Position numbers and translations under genes: made by a program. This document shows positions 10,501 to 18,727 of a stretch of DNA of 62,425 nucleotides, in pieces. This DNA comes from Caldithrix abyssi DSM 13497 (GTDB taxonomy: Bacteria; Electryoneota; AABM5-125-24; Hatepunaeales; Hatepunaeaceae), in assembly GCA_945865405.1 (NCBI GenBank), contig CAMBDS010000014.1, positions 1-62,425 on the forward strand, in the 5' to 3' direction. Each line of letters begins with the position of its first letter. Within the stretch, counting starts at the first letter, position 1. The notes under the pieces were generated by a model. That model saw nothing but the letters and a program-made list of their open reading frames with translations, ran no database searches and had not been told where the DNA came from.

Positions 10501-11903
10501 TCGTTCTGATTACCAGTGACATACTCACCGGTGTTGCAAGTTGCAAGCATCACAAAAGGAAGCGCTCCACCATTTCTAAGCTGAGTTGCATCCGTTGGTT
10601 CATAGCCGTTCATATCTGACCAACCACGATAGAGAATGAACGATACGCCGTTATTGGTGTTGGATTGGATGAATTCGGTCGGATTCGGTTGTTGCTGGTT
10701 GGGTGAATAGTAAAATTGATTAACTTGTTGATAATCATTCGCTAATAATAGATCCCTGAACCACTTACAGACATCAACAGAAGACTTTCCACTGCGGCCG
10801 TCGGTTGCCGCGACAATTGCCTTTTGCTGCCAGCCACGATTGTTGTCATTATCGCCAATGAAAGGGGTCGATTCATACCGAATCGTCTTATTCACTGCAC
10901 GATCCATTGCATTCAGCGAACCAAACGATATCCTACCTATCGCGGCATCGGGTAAGAGATCATTTCCCTCGAGAAGAACAAATTGCTGATCTGATTCATA
11001 GGGAAAATTGGCACCATTCTGGATGTTATAATATGCAATCGAGTATCCGTCATCTCCTTGTGTGGGGGCGTCGCCTACCAAAACGACATAATCTGGTGGG
11101 TATTCAGCTTCATCATAAACGTCCTGAATTGCGGCCTTCACTGCTTCACGACTTTCATTCTGAGCAACTCTGACCGAAATTACCGTCCAACCCATTCTTC
11201 GCCGCCACTCTATCAACGGCTCCAGATGTTCTTCTATATCATCACGATCTCTCATCACGTAAAGTATCGAACCAGCCTCCACACCTTCGTCTCTCTCAAG
11301 CAATTCCGGATTGACTACCATGTTCTTGACGAGCTTCATTGCGAACTGCGACGACTTTTTTCGGGACGGATCAGCCACCTGATTCGTTCTGTTACGAGAA
11401 GTATCGAAGCGAAGAGTTATCTCACCGCCTGACAACTTTCTGACTTCTCCAGTTTTCACATCACGAATTAAATTGGAAAGATAGATTGGAACCATTCGAT
11501 ATCCTCGCATGATCGCAGGAGTACCAAGCTCGGCGAATTCAGAAGGGTAAGTTTCGGTTTCGGAATGATCAGGCGACTCAACTATCGTAGAAGTAATTTC
11601 GAGCGTAAAAATTTCAACTCCGCCTTGAGGAGGAATTAATACCCAACGGGCAAATCGATCTCCCCGATCCGTGTTAAATGCAGATTGATTTTGATCAAAC
11701 TGCAGTTCGGGATCGAATCGGTCTTCTAAACCGAAAGAAGTTATCGCTGATTCAATACGAAAAGTAGTGGAAGTTGCCGATTCGTGGGAAGGGTTTAGAG
11801 TGAAGTCAGCGCCATTTCCAGTAGCACAGGAGATAGCAATACTGAAGAGGGTGAATGTTGCGGCAAGCTCTGATCTGGCAATTCGCGAGGTAAATCGTTT
11901 CAT
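7581..11903 (-). CDS. Gingipain-like (peptidase C25) secreted protein, catalytic His replaced
   Basis: A giant exported protein of about 1440 residues. The start at 11903 gives MKRFTSRIAR plus a hydrophobic signal; ATG 11927 is also in frame. Domains in order: a C25-propeptide-like beta region, a gingipain-type peptidase domain (ILYVMRDRDDIEEHLEPL, YVVLVGDAP, DAAIGRISFGS, VSFILYRGWSDMNGY, LPFVMLATCNTGEY), Ig-like/CARDB-like repeats, a carboxypeptidase-regulatory-like repeat (GVVTNAATNRPIPNAEV) and a YPNPFNSFVKISYS FlgD-like/T9SS domain. The peptidase Cys (ATCNTG) is kept. The position matching the gingipain catalytic His (GHGS) is Trp (GWSD; codon 10622-10620). It may be inactive or use another base. 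It heads the run of T9SS-tagged genes. Confidence 0.85.
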   Translation of the reverse strand: MKRFTSRIARSELAATFTLFSIAISCATGNGADFTLNPSHESATSTTFRIESAITSFGLEDRFDPELQFDQNQSAFNTDRGDRFARWVLIPPQGGVEIFTLEITSTIVESPDHSETETYPSEFAELGTPAIMRGYRMVPIYLSNLIRDVKTGEVRKLSGGEITLRFDTSRNRTNQVADPSRKKSSQFAMKLVKNMVVNPELLERDEGVEAGSILYVMRDRDDIEEHLEPLIEWRRRMGWTVISVRVAQNESREAVKAAIQDVYDEAEYPPDYVVLVGDAPTQGDDGYSIAYYNIQNGANFPYESDQQFVLLEGNDLLPDAAIGRISFGSLNAMDRAVNKTIRYESTPFIGDNDNNRGWQQKAIVAATDGRSGKSSVDVCKWFRDLLLANDYQQVNQFYYSPNQQQPNPTEFIQSNTNNGVSFILYRGWSDMNGYEPTDATQLRNGGALPFVMLATCNTGEYVTGNQNDANTYTEKFITNSLGGGIGAVGAAGATHTAYNNLLAAGTLSAPFLNGIYSQGWALQNGKLQLMKAYQGLGDINHEENRNMEAWLTEYYIFNLMGDPAVDLFTAIPKRLNVTHPATLNIGDTHFEVIVTSEGDDTPVADARVCLYVADGFQISGFTAEDGIVDLFLEPGWITDETVKLTVSGHNLLTMLEDVEAGQAAVQISYNSAQISDDNNGNSRGNGDGDINPTERIELSVRLTNRGQDNPQGQMRVSLIPESDLIRVVSNAVMLDSAPRRGQTVTVLFIVDVTGGFPNGSEAAFKVSAEINRIVYESYFNLPVIGPQVDFASIQWSGNPLPVGGNGTFWLTLRNNGVGAVSDLTGELISLSSTISIVSGETSFHTIEAGDSQQSDGVLGVTAAENHIAGNLAQMALVVRTEAGFIDTAFFSLRVGRSLPSTPFGPDDYGYICIDDSDTGWVNRPAYNWVEISSRLGGSGSNLRLSDNEEEADTSVVVDLPFDFRYYGEDFQQITICSNGWASFGDHHEMKGARNRRIPSGEILPAMLAPFWDDLILTQDGGVYHWYDGLNARYIIEWSRMRKLGPQGNGEPLETFQIILFDPELRAGEFGDGEIKFQYLDVADVQSCFQTWDTPFATIGIGSPSRDTGLEYSYWNQLHTGAASLRDGLAILFTTEALNPKVYFAGVVTNAATNRPIPNAEVAINGGQSTFTDAIGQFLIGIGYYGQDISITTNAQFYNDSTRSNLDPAPGDTTEVNFGLFKPIFSINKNSLVVEALDVGLLEDSLVVHNTGLGKLFFSCSISEANPRPMELIEKHETLLAGTDSDWLTFAPLSDTLLAGEAGVIHLEVDPSSLDSGLYEIDLVITHNAEPGFIEIPVELSVLLSVDNSLEIVPNELKFVSAYPNPFNSFVKISYSIPAPSYVRVAIYDVSGQSIAELFSGKADKGRKNSFWDATNAPAGVYICRVMSSDKVATTKLLLIK

Positions 11904-12282
11904 TGGTGCTAACGTTCCGCTGTTCATGACGATGTAAAGTCTTAAAAGACAATTCTATTCAACAAATTGTAATATCCCGAACGGGTAGTTCAGAGGAGAT
12001 TATATTGTGATGTGAGAAGAGTTAACAAGACTTAGCAATAGTTATGCCAAGATCCAAACTCTGTTTGCAAGCAAGGCACGGTCATAATTCAACTAAAATT
12101 GATTCTGAAGTCTTTAATAAATAGTACTTAAAACTCTCAAGCCAGGATCTAAATTTTCTCGCTTATAGAAACCGTGTGAACAAGGGAAGTTTTGGAGTGC
12201 AATTTATTCGCAGTTGAATCGATAAATTGACTGTGGGCGGATAAGGTCTCCGCCCACAAGAACAACAAGCAGGTAACAACTC
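11904..12282. other. Gene-free gap between the C25-like gene and sdhB
   Basis: About 380 bp of AT-rich sequence without a supportable reading frame. It must contain the promoter of the minus-strand C25-CotH-CotH gene run, but no confident -35/-10 pair can be picked. Apart from the hairpin at 12232-12258 downstream of sdhB, nothing structured is visible. Confidence 0.6.
12232..12258 (-). terminator. Hairpin downstream of sdhB
   Basis: Perfect 10-bp inverted repeat TGTGGGCGGA / TCCGCCCACA with a 7-nt loop, 24 nt past the sdhB stop codon. It probably ends the sdh transcript, although the following bases on the minus strand are not a T-run. The GGGCGGA core resembles the hairpin at 17364-17385. 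Confidence 0.6.
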
Positions 12283-12987
12283 CTAATACTTCTCGGCGAT
12301 CACTTTCTTTTTCAAGTTGGCGATGTGCTGGGTAATCTTGATGCCTTTCGGGCAGGCGTCCATGCAGTTAAAAATCGTGTGACAGCGCCAGAGGCCATGC
12401 TTGTTATCGAGTACCTCCAGACGATCTGCGGCTCCTTTGTCGCGGGTATCGAAAGTGTATCGGTATGCTTTCGCCAAGGCTGCCGGACCAATGTACTCTT
12501 TGTCGTACCAAAAAGAGGGACAACTTGAGGTGCATGCTCCGCACATAATACAGGCAACCGGGTCTTCAATCTTGTGGAAGTCTTCAGGTGACTGGATTCG
12601 CTCGCGGTCGGGGGGCGGCTCGTCGTTGATGAGGTAAGGCTTGATCCGCGCCATGTTCTCGTAGAAGGGATCCATATCGACCGTGAGATCCTTGATGACT
12701 TTGAAACCGGGAAGTGGGTCGATGACAATCATCTTCTTCTTCAATCGCTCAACCTGAGTCTCGCAGGCAAGACGATTGAGACCGTGAATCTGCATAGCAC
12801 AGGAACCGCATATTCCGGAACGACATGAGCGCCGGAAAGTCAGCGTCCCATCAATTTGCCACTTGATCTCATGCAGGACATCGAGTATCGTCATACCGGG
12901 CTGGGTGGAAACCTCGTAGTCTTTATAACCCGGCTTGGGGTTTTCAAGGTTCGGGTTGAAGCGGAATATTTTGAATTTGATCTGCAT
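12283..12987 (-). CDS. sdhB: Succinate dehydrogenase/fumarate reductase iron-sulfur subunit
   Basis: Electron-transfer subunit of complex II, linking the FAD of SdhA to quinone at the membrane. It carries the [2Fe-2S] ferredoxin motif CRSGICGSCAMQ plus a later Cys (LACETQV). Two further Cys clusters for [4Fe-4S] and [3Fe-4S] follow: CIMCGACTSSCP and the pair CHTIFNCMDACPKG. The ATG at 12987 gives 234 residues, with GAG about 8 nt upstream. A TTG five codons further out (13002) is in frame but has no Shine-Dalgarno. It is the last gene of a sdhC-D-A-x-B run, separated from sdhA by an EcsC-like gene. Confidence 0.96.
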   Translation of the reverse strand: MQIKFKIFRFNPNLENPKPGYKDYEVSTQPGMTILDVLHEIKWQIDGTLTFRRSCRSGICGSCAMQIHGLNRLACETQVERLKKKMIVIDPLPGFKVIKDLTVDMDPFYENMARIKPYLINDEPPPDRERIQSPEDFHKIEDPVACIMCGACTSSCPSFWYDKEYIGPAALAKAYRYTFDTRDKGAADRLEVLDNKHGLWRCHTIFNCMDACPKGIKITQHIANLKKKVIAEKY

Positions 12988-13060
12988 TTTTTTCTCAATC
13001 AACTGAATTCTTGTGAGTGGTCATCTCATGCCACTACAATAATTTACTGCTTAATTCCGG

Positions 13061-13876
13061 TCACGCTTCTTCGAATTCTAGAAGCTCTTCGTCGCTCAGT
13101 TCAAGCTCTTTCGACAACAACTCGATGGCTGTCTTACCGACCTGACTTGTGTCGTAGAAAGCGTAAGCTGCTATGCCTGCTGCGCCAAGCAACGGAATTG
13201 TACGGGCCAGCCCCCTGCCAATCACTTTCTGAGTGACGCGCACCCCGATCGCCCGAAGAAGGCTTTGCATAGCCTTCAGGGCGACTTTCCGGATAAGAAA
13301 TCTGCTGCCAATTCGAGTCACGATGTCGCGCATCAGGTGGCCCGTCGCATGCCGAAAGAGGCAATAAACCATCTGCTCAGTGCGTAGGGTTGGGTATTTT
13401 CCGTAACAGGCGGCTATGTCCGAGATCATCTGTGCCTGTAACCTCCATACCGTTATCAGTGAAGGGACAAGTGTAAGCCAATTTAACGGGCCTGGCGGCA
13501 ATGCGAGCGCAAAGTCCAAACCTGCTGTCTCCCAACAATACTTCCTGACGATCAGCGAGGCGCGAACGTGCGGATTGATGGCAAGTGGCTCGTTTGTCAA
13601 CGGAACTGTCGAGACGAAGTCCATCAATGCCAGCCCGATCCCTTCGGCAGTTGAACCTGCATCATCGGACAATAGCGACGCAGGTGCTTTCAACTTCTCA
13701 GCAGGGGCTTTGGCGCTTACTAATTTGCTGGGTTTCTTCGCAACTTTTGTTGCTGTTGTCGCTACTTTTGCTTCTGTTATGGAATTCGCTTTAATACTTC
13801 CGCTCCTTCGGCTCAAACCGGGTGATAACAACCTTACGCCAGCCGAACTCAACCTTGCCAGCTTTGCGCCACGCAA
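13061..13876 (-). CDS. EcsC/DUF697-like protein inside the sdh operon
   Basis: Up to 271 residues. If the first ATG (13876) is used it overlaps the end of sdhA by about 86 bp; the next ATG is at 13624. The N-terminal third is a low-complexity Ala/Lys/Ser segment, and the C-terminal two thirds look conserved. [19 protein letters not shown], an Asp-Ile-Ala..YGK segment and a terminal [14 protein letters not shown] glycine-rich hydrophobic stretch resemble the EcsC family or DUF697. The tail is acidic ([12 protein letters not shown]). Such proteins are membrane-associated with poorly known roles. Its place between sdhA and sdhB is unusual and suggests co-expression with complex II. The family assignment is tentative. 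Confidence 0.6.
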   Translation of the reverse strand: MRGAKLARLSSAGVRLLSPGLSRRSGSIKANSITEAKVATTATKVAKKPSKLVSAKAPAEKLKAPASLLSDDAGSTAEGIGLALMDFVSTVPLTNEPLAINPHVRASLIVRKYCWETAGLDFALALPPGPLNWLTLVPSLITVWRLQAQMISDIAACYGKYPTLRTEQMVYCLFRHATGHLMRDIVTRIGSRFLIRKVALKAMQSLLRAIGVRVTQKVIGRGLARTIPLLGAAGIAAYAFYDTSQVGKTAIELLSKELELSDEELLEFEEA

Positions 13877-15527
13877 GTGTATGCTTTAGCCAATCGGTGT
13901 CGTTACGGTCGGGGAAGTCCTTCCGCGCATGCGCTCCACGAGACTCCTGACGCCCCAATGCCCCGGCGACAATAACCTCGGCGAATTCAAGCAGATGACC
14001 AAGCTCAATCGCCTCCATCAGATCGTTGTTGAAGATCATCCCTTTGTCGTCAACCTTGACCTTGTGGAATCGCTGTTGAAGCTCTTTCACATAAGCCAAC
14101 TGATCAGTTAAGTCTTTGCCGTTACGGAAAACACCACAACGCCTTGTCATCGAAGTCTGTAAGTCGTTGCGGATGTTGGCGACCTTCTCATCGCCTTTGT
14201 TATTCAGGATCCAGTCGCATTCAGCCTGAGCGACATCCTTCGGAGTCTTGGGTAAATCCTTCCAGGAAAGATTGGGCATATCTTTTATGGCACCTCGTCC
14301 AGCTCTTCTGCCAAAAAGGACTGCTTCCAAAAGCGAGTTTGTCCCGAGTCGGTTGGCTCCATGGACAGATACACAACTACATTCACCGGCTGCGAACAAC
14401 CCGGCGATTTTGTCGTAGTCACCGTTCTTCAAGACACCACAGTCATTATCGACCGGAATTCCTCCCATCGAATAATGTGCCGTCGGTTGGATCGGGATCG
14501 GCTCCTTGAAGCAATCGACGCCGCTGAAATTCAGTGCAAGGTCGTGAATTTGGGGCAGGCGCTCCTGAATTATCGCCTTGTCGATGTGCATCAGTTCGAG
14601 GTTGACGTAATCAAGCCCGTTGATGCCGCGCCCTTCGTCGATCTCGGTCTGGATCGAGCGCGCAACCATGTCTCGCGGGGCAAGCTCCATCAACTTCGGC
14701 GTGTAGTTCTTCATGAACCGCTCGCCGGAGTTGTTGGTGATGTAGGCCCCTTCACCACGAGCACCTTCCGAAACAAGAATCCCTTGCTTCCATAGACCAG
14801 TCGGGTGGAATTGGACGAACTCCATGTCCTGAAGTGGTAAGCCTTGACGCATAATCAGCCCAAGCCCGTCACCTGTGTTAGCATGGGCGTTGGAAGTGAT
14901 CTTGAAGGATCGCCCATAACCGCCTGTTCCCATAACCAGAGCACGGCTGTGGAAGACGTGAAGACCGCCACCACGAATATCCCACGCTACACAACCGTTG
15001 CAGACATCGTCATCAACCAGTAGCGAGAGAGCTTGATACTCACTGAAAAAGCGGACGTTGTTCTTGACGGATTGTTCGTAGAGCGTATGTAACAACACAT
15101 GGCCGGTGTAATCGGCTGAATAACAAGCTCGATAAGCCGCCTTCTCACCGTAGTTGAGGGTGTGTCCACCGAACATTCGCTGGGCGATTCTTCCGTCGGG
15201 AAGCCGGGAAAATGGGACGCCGAGGTGTTCGAGGTCATAGACTACGTCGGGAGCCTCTTGAGTCAGAATCTCGATAGCGTCCTGGTCACCAAGATAGTCA
15301 GACCCCTTGACGGTGTCGAACATATGATATTCCCAATGGTCGTCGTCAAGGTTCCCCAGTGACGCGGCAATACCACCCTGGGCGGCACCTGAGTGCGATC
15401 GAGTCGGGAAAACCTTGGTCACTACGGCGGTCTTGTAATGTCGTGAAAGCTCCAACGCGGCGCGAAGTCCCGCCAGCCCAGAGCCGATCACGACTGCATC
15501 AAACTTATGAACTGTTACGTCAGCCAT
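13791..15527 (-). CDS. sdhA: Succinate dehydrogenase/fumarate reductase flavoprotein subunit
   Basis: A 578-residue catalytic subunit that oxidises succinate (or reduces fumarate) with covalent FAD. The N-terminal Rossmann motif is [17 protein letters not shown]. The FAD-linking His lies in SHSGAAQGG (about residue 45). [26 protein letters not shown] and the C-terminal FAD motif [17 protein letters not shown] are all present, and the length is normal. Its ATG shares one base with the sdhD stop (TAATG), so expression is coupled. The 3' end overlaps the start region of the EcsC-like gene. Confidence 0.97.
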   Translation of the reverse strand: MADVTVHKFDAVVIGSGLAGLRAALELSRHYKTAVVTKVFPTRSHSGAAQGGIAASLGNLDDDHWEYHMFDTVKGSDYLGDQDAIEILTQEAPDVVYDLEHLGVPFSRLPDGRIAQRMFGGHTLNYGEKAAYRACYSADYTGHVLLHTLYEQSVKNNVRFFSEYQALSLLVDDDVCNGCVAWDIRGGGLHVFHSRALVMGTGGYGRSFKITSNAHANTGDGLGLIMRQGLPLQDMEFVQFHPTGLWKQGILVSEGARGEGAYITNNSGERFMKNYTPKLMELAPRDMVARSIQTEIDEGRGINGLDYVNLELMHIDKAIIQERLPQIHDLALNFSGVDCFKEPIPIQPTAHYSMGGIPVDNDCGVLKNGDYDKIAGLFAAGECSCVSVHGANRLGTNSLLEAVLFGRRAGRGAIKDMPNLSWKDLPKTPKDVAQAECDWILNNKGDEKVANIRNDLQTSMTRRCGVFRNGKDLTDQLAYVKELQQRFHKVKVDDKGMIFNNDLMEAIELGHLLEFAEVIVAGALGRQESRGAHARKDFPDRNDTDWLKHTLAWRKAGKVEFGWRKVVITRFEPKERKY

Positions 15528-15901
15528 TACGCTTTGCCTCCGGTAAGCCCGAGAATAGTCATCGAGCCGATAATCATGAAGAAGAAAACCGCTACCCAGA
15601 GGACGCTTACCAGCGCCATCCGAAGACCTTTACCGCGGATATAATCGTGGATCAGCATCGTGATTCCATTCATGCCATGATAAAGCCCGAAGACCAGAAA
15701 CAGGAGATCAAAGGTTCGCCAGAGTGGATGGCTGAGTCGTAACATTACCGTCTCGTAAGTGATGTCGCCGTGATTCGGTGGGAAAAAGTGTAGAACCCAG
15801 AAATGTCCCAATAATGTGATTATGAGAACAATACCTGATATTCGTTGAAAAAACCACTGAAAAGCTCCACCGGAGCGCATACCCCGTTCGCGTTCGGTCA
15901 T
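15527..15901 (-). CDS. sdhD: Succinate dehydrogenase membrane anchor subunit (SdhD-like)
   Basis: A 124-residue hydrophobic protein with three predicted transmembrane helices (near 18-38, 62-82 and 93-117). The motif [14 protein letters not shown] at the N-terminus and [13 protein letters not shown] after helix 2 match complex II anchor subunits, in which His residues bind heme b and help form the quinone site. The start overlaps the stop of sdhC (ATGA) and the stop overlaps the sdhA start (TAATG), as expected for a stoichiometric complex. SdhC versus SdhD naming is by position and is partly arbitrary. Confidence 0.88.
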   Translation of the reverse strand: MTERERGMRSGGAFQWFFQRISGIVLIITLLGHFWVLHFFPPNHGDITYETVMLRLSHPLWRTFDLLFLVFGLYHGMNGITMLIHDYIRGKGLRMALVSVLWVAVFFFMIIGSMTILGLTGGKA

Positions 15902-16587
15902 TTGCCACCTCTTTTCTTTGGGTCGGGTATCGGCGGGATTGGCTGAATTGTCATCGGATCTGCCGGTGGTGTTTGGATTTTATTCATTTTTAGTACATCT
16001 GCCGGGTCGGGGGCATTAGTAGGAGGTATATTCGGGGCTGAGTTGTAGCTCGATCCGCCGCTACCTGAGCCTGAGTTGTCCTGATACTCCGAGTTAGTCC
16101 CGCGAACCTTCCTTGTTCTTCCGGAGCCACCACTTCTGACTGTTCGTTTTGGACGAGTTGTTGCATCTTCATTTTTATCGCCCTGCATCCCATATCCGGG
16201 AGAATCGTGTGTTATTTTGCCTTGTTGCACGTCTTTCCAATAAAGGGCGTGCGAGACCATTGGATAAGCGCCGGCTATGAACAGAATAAGCCCGAGAACC
16301 GCAAGCCCCCAGAACATTTTTGCCTGATGAACCGAGCCGTTGAAAAAGTCAACAATGATGACTCGAATGCCGTTCAACGCGTGATAAAGGACAACGAAAA
16401 AGAGTCCCAGTTCGAGGATTCTGAATTGCCACGAACCGAGAAATCTCATCGTCTCGTTAAACTTGTTGGGATCGTGTAAATTGCTGATTACAATAATATG
16501 CATTGCGAGGTATCCGACGAGTGCCAACCCGGTGAGTCTGAATAAGACCCAGGCAAGCATCCCTGTCTTCCATCGGTAACGCATCAC
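15898..16587 (-). CDS. sdhC: Succinate dehydrogenase cytochrome b subunit with long disordered tail
   Basis: First gene of the sdh operon. Residues 1-120 are a typical cytochrome b556 anchor: RLTGLALVGYLAMHI, then YHALNGIRVIIVDF and a third helix near 95-115. Residues from about 125 to 229 are unexpected. They form a soluble stretch rich in Gly, Ser, Pro, Thr and Lys/Arg, with basic (RPKRTVRSGGSGRTRKVRG), Gly-Ser and Pro-rich (PPADPMTIQPIPPIPDP) sections. Family members usually end after the third helix at about 110-130 residues. The tail is in frame with normal codon use and ends in TGA overlapping the sdhD ATG, so it appears genuine. Its role is unknown. Confidence 0.9.
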   Translation of the reverse strand: MMRYRWKTGMLAWVLFRLTGLALVGYLAMHIIVISNLHDPNKFNETMRFLGSWQFRILELGLFFVVLYHALNGIRVIIVDFFNGSVHQAKMFWGLAVLGLILFIAGAYPMVSHALYWKDVQQGKITHDSPGYGMQGDKNEDATTRPKRTVRSGGSGRTRKVRGTNSEYQDNSGSGSGGSSYNSAPNIPPTNAPDPADVLKMNKIQTPPADPMTIQPIPPIPDPKKRGGK

Positions 16588-16832
16588 TGCCTCCTGATAA
16601 GGTGGACGGCTATTCCGCCCGAAAGTTAATATGACTTAGAATATCGTAACTATCAATCCCAGAGTCAAGTGCCAGACTCGTACTATTCGCTTGCTTGCTT
16701 CAGCCAATCCCAACTCGCTTGGATAGCCTGCCTGATATTGATTATATTGAAAGAAATAAAAGTCGCAATAGTGGGAATATCCGCTATATCAAACTGACAA
16801 TCTTATTCGCAAATACTATACCGAGCACAATA

Positions 16833-17351
16833 TTGAGCCACGACCATCACAATCACGAGCATCCTCACCACGACGATGAACCCGTCGATCTTCCTCCTAA
16901 TTACCTCGACACGGGCTGGCTCGAAGTCTGCCTGAATGTCAGAAATCTCGCATTATCAATAGAATTCTATGAAAAAATCGGCTTTGTCCATGTAGGTGGA
17001 GAAACCGAATCGGGTTGGGCGGTCATGGAGAATGACGCCTGTCGGTTCTCTCTTTATCAAGGTCATCTCGAAGGCAACGTCCTGAACTTCCGCGGCGGCG
17101 ACATCCAGAAAATTGGCGAAGCGCTGAAAGAGCGCGGCGTCGAAATGAAGACCGACGTTGAGAGCGAGCCTGACGGCAGCCTTGGCTGCACGCTGGTCGA
17201 TCCCGACGGCAACCTGATCTATTTCAATACTCACCCGGACGAATTGGAAGATTGTTGCGGCGAGGATTGTGACTGCGAGGATGGCGAGTGCGACGACGAG
17301 TCGTGCGACTGCCATAAAGAAGATGGGCATAAGCACGAAGAAGTGAAGTAG
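16833..17351 (+). CDS. Glyoxalase/VOC-superfamily protein with His-rich and Cys-rich tails
   Basis: A vicinal-oxygen-chelate domain occupies the middle (WLEVCLNVRNLALSIEFYEKIGF ... LVDPDGNLIYFNT), similar to small glyoxalase/bleomycin-resistance folds. It is preceded by a His/Asp-rich segment (HDHHNHEHPHHDDE) and followed by a Cys/Asp/Glu-rich tail (CCGEDCDCEDGEC...CDCHKEDGHKHEE), both obvious metal-binding candidates. No ATG precedes the domain. TTG 16833 is chosen because it sits just before the His-rich segment; a longer form from TTG 16695 is possible. The gene is monocistronic, flanked by a terminator and divergent from sdhC. The substrate is unknown. Confidence 0.8.
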   Translation: MSHDHHNHEHPHHDDEPVDLPPNYLDTGWLEVCLNVRNLALSIEFYEKIGFVHVGGETESGWAVMENDACRFSLYQGHLEGNVLNFRGGDIQKIGEALKERGVEMKTDVESEPDGSLGCTLVDPDGNLIYFNTHPDELEDCCGEDCDCEDGECDDESCDCHKEDGHKHEEVK

Positions 17352-17363
17352 CTTAGATTTGGA

Positions 17364-17389
17364 GGGCGGACACTCTTGTCCGCCCTTTT
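17364..17389 (+). terminator. Intrinsic terminator after the VOC gene
   Basis: Perfect 9-bp stem GGGCGGACA / TGTCCGCCC with loop CTCT followed by TTTT, 12 nt after the stop codon. This is a convincing intrinsic terminator on the plus strand. It also lies between two convergent genes. Confidence 0.8.
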
Positions 17390-17405
17390 CGTTGCGGAAC
17401 TTTCC

Positions 17406-18584
17406 CTAAGAACCAACTTCAACCTTAACACCCCGAATCGCCAACGCCTCGAACATTGCCTCTGCTGGAACCGAACCTTCCTGTCTTAAGACTCCACGCT
17501 CTCTGATCGTTCCCTCGACAAGCATCCGCGCCACCAGCGTCGCTGGGAAGCCTGTCGTCCGCGCCATGGCTGTCAAGCCAGTCGCTTCTTCAGAATAGTC
17601 AAGCATCTTCACCTCGACGCGCAACGGTTTGCCGTCCTTGGTTCCTATCCCCCACGCCATCAACGCCACCAGATCGTCAGTGACATAACCCTTCCGCATG
17701 AGCAACGCCCCAAGGACGTCACGTGGGGCGACATCGACGAATTTCGAGGTCTCCACGTCCCCGCCGCTCGCTTGCTTTACGTTCACAACGCTTTCACTCC
17801 AAAAACCAATATCGCCAAGTAGTTTAATCATCCGCAAATGGCCGGGATAGCGCAAGGTTTTGTAATCGAGAGCCTTCACCCGACCCTTGAACGTCTCGAC
17901 CATAGTCGATGACCCACCGGCCGTATGAAACGCTTCGAGAGTCCCGTTCGGTGCGCCAAAATAGATCCTCTCCCAGCCGGTCAACGACTCGACAGTCTTG
18001 ATGTCACCGTTCTCAATCACCCAAGCTGGTTCGTGGTACTCGTTGGCAAGTCCTTCAGGAGAAAAGACGAGACCATAGAAAAGCGGTGGTTCTGGATTCT
18101 GCGGCAATCCACCGACACGGAAGTGTAGTTCGTCAATCTGATCCAATTGCGAAGCAATGTACCCACCAACCACGTTGATGAACCCCGGCGCAAGCCCCGA
18201 GTCCGGCACGACTCCCACTCCAGCCGCCAATGCCTTTTCGTGAAGGGCAAATTGCTTCTGCACAACGGTCGGGTTGCCGCCAAGATCAACCCAGTGTGTT
18301 CCCGACTCAATCGCCGCCTCGCAAGCATCAAAGTGGAGTTTGTAGGAAGATGCGCCAATGGCGGCTGAGGCTGTCTTCATTAGACTCCTGAGAAGCTCTC
18401 TGTCAGTTGCCTCGCCCTTTACATACTTCACATCACCAGTGCCGAGGTATTCGGCAAGTCTATCCAACGCCGCCTGATCCCGATCAAGAAGCGTGACCTT
18501 GTGCTTCGGTGTGAAGTTCAACAAGTCATAGGCAATAGCCCGCGCCATTCCACCCGCACCGATGATTAGGATACTGTCTTTCAT
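17406..18584 (-). CDS. Saccharopine dehydrogenase-family oxidoreductase, L-lysine 6-dehydrogenase-like
   Basis: A 392-residue NAD(P)-dependent enzyme from ATG 18584, which places the Rossmann motif ILIIGAGGMARAIAYDL at the N-terminus. A GTG at 18665 would add 27 unconserved residues. The catalytic region shows WVDLGGNPTVV, VVPDSGLAPGFINVVGG and the motif EAFHTAGGSST, followed by the conserved KALDYKTLRYPGH. These features look closer to L-lysine 6-dehydrogenase (which deaminates the lysine side chain toward piperideine-6-carboxylate) than to LYS9 saccharopine reductase. This is judged by eye from remembered family motifs. The enzyme is probably cytosolic, and it converges on the VOC gene. Confidence 0.82.
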   Translation of the reverse strand: MKDSILIIGAGGMARAIAYDLLNFTPKHKVTLLDRDQAALDRLAEYLGTGDVKYVKGEATDRELLRSLMKTASAAIGASSYKLHFDACEAAIESGTHWVDLGGNPTVVQKQFALHEKALAAGVGVVPDSGLAPGFINVVGGYIASQLDQIDELHFRVGGLPQNPEPPLFYGLVFSPEGLANEYHEPAWVIENGDIKTVESLTGWERIYFGAPNGTLEAFHTAGGSSTMVETFKGRVKALDYKTLRYPGHLRMIKLLGDIGFWSESVVNVKQASGGDVETSKFVDVAPRDVLGALLMRKGYVTDDLVALMAWGIGTKDGKPLRVEVKMLDYSEEATGLTAMARTTGFPATLVARMLVEGTIRERGVLRQEGSVPAEAMFEALAIRGVKVEVGS

Positions 18585-18727
18585 AGGTAATTTGTGCCCA
18601 AGTGTAGAGAAATTTCGGTCTAATGGGTTCGGAGAGTAATATCGTTTCAATCTTAAGCTTACCACTGGAACGATTGCAGGTAAGCGCGAATTGAATTAGA
18701 TTCAGTCAAGGTAACTTTGGAAAGTAA

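Noticed and set aside
13416..13889. 157-codon plus-strand frame opposite the EcsC-like gene
   Set aside because: The minus-strand frame has the better EcsC-like pattern and fits the sdh operon direction; the plus frame is low-complexity.
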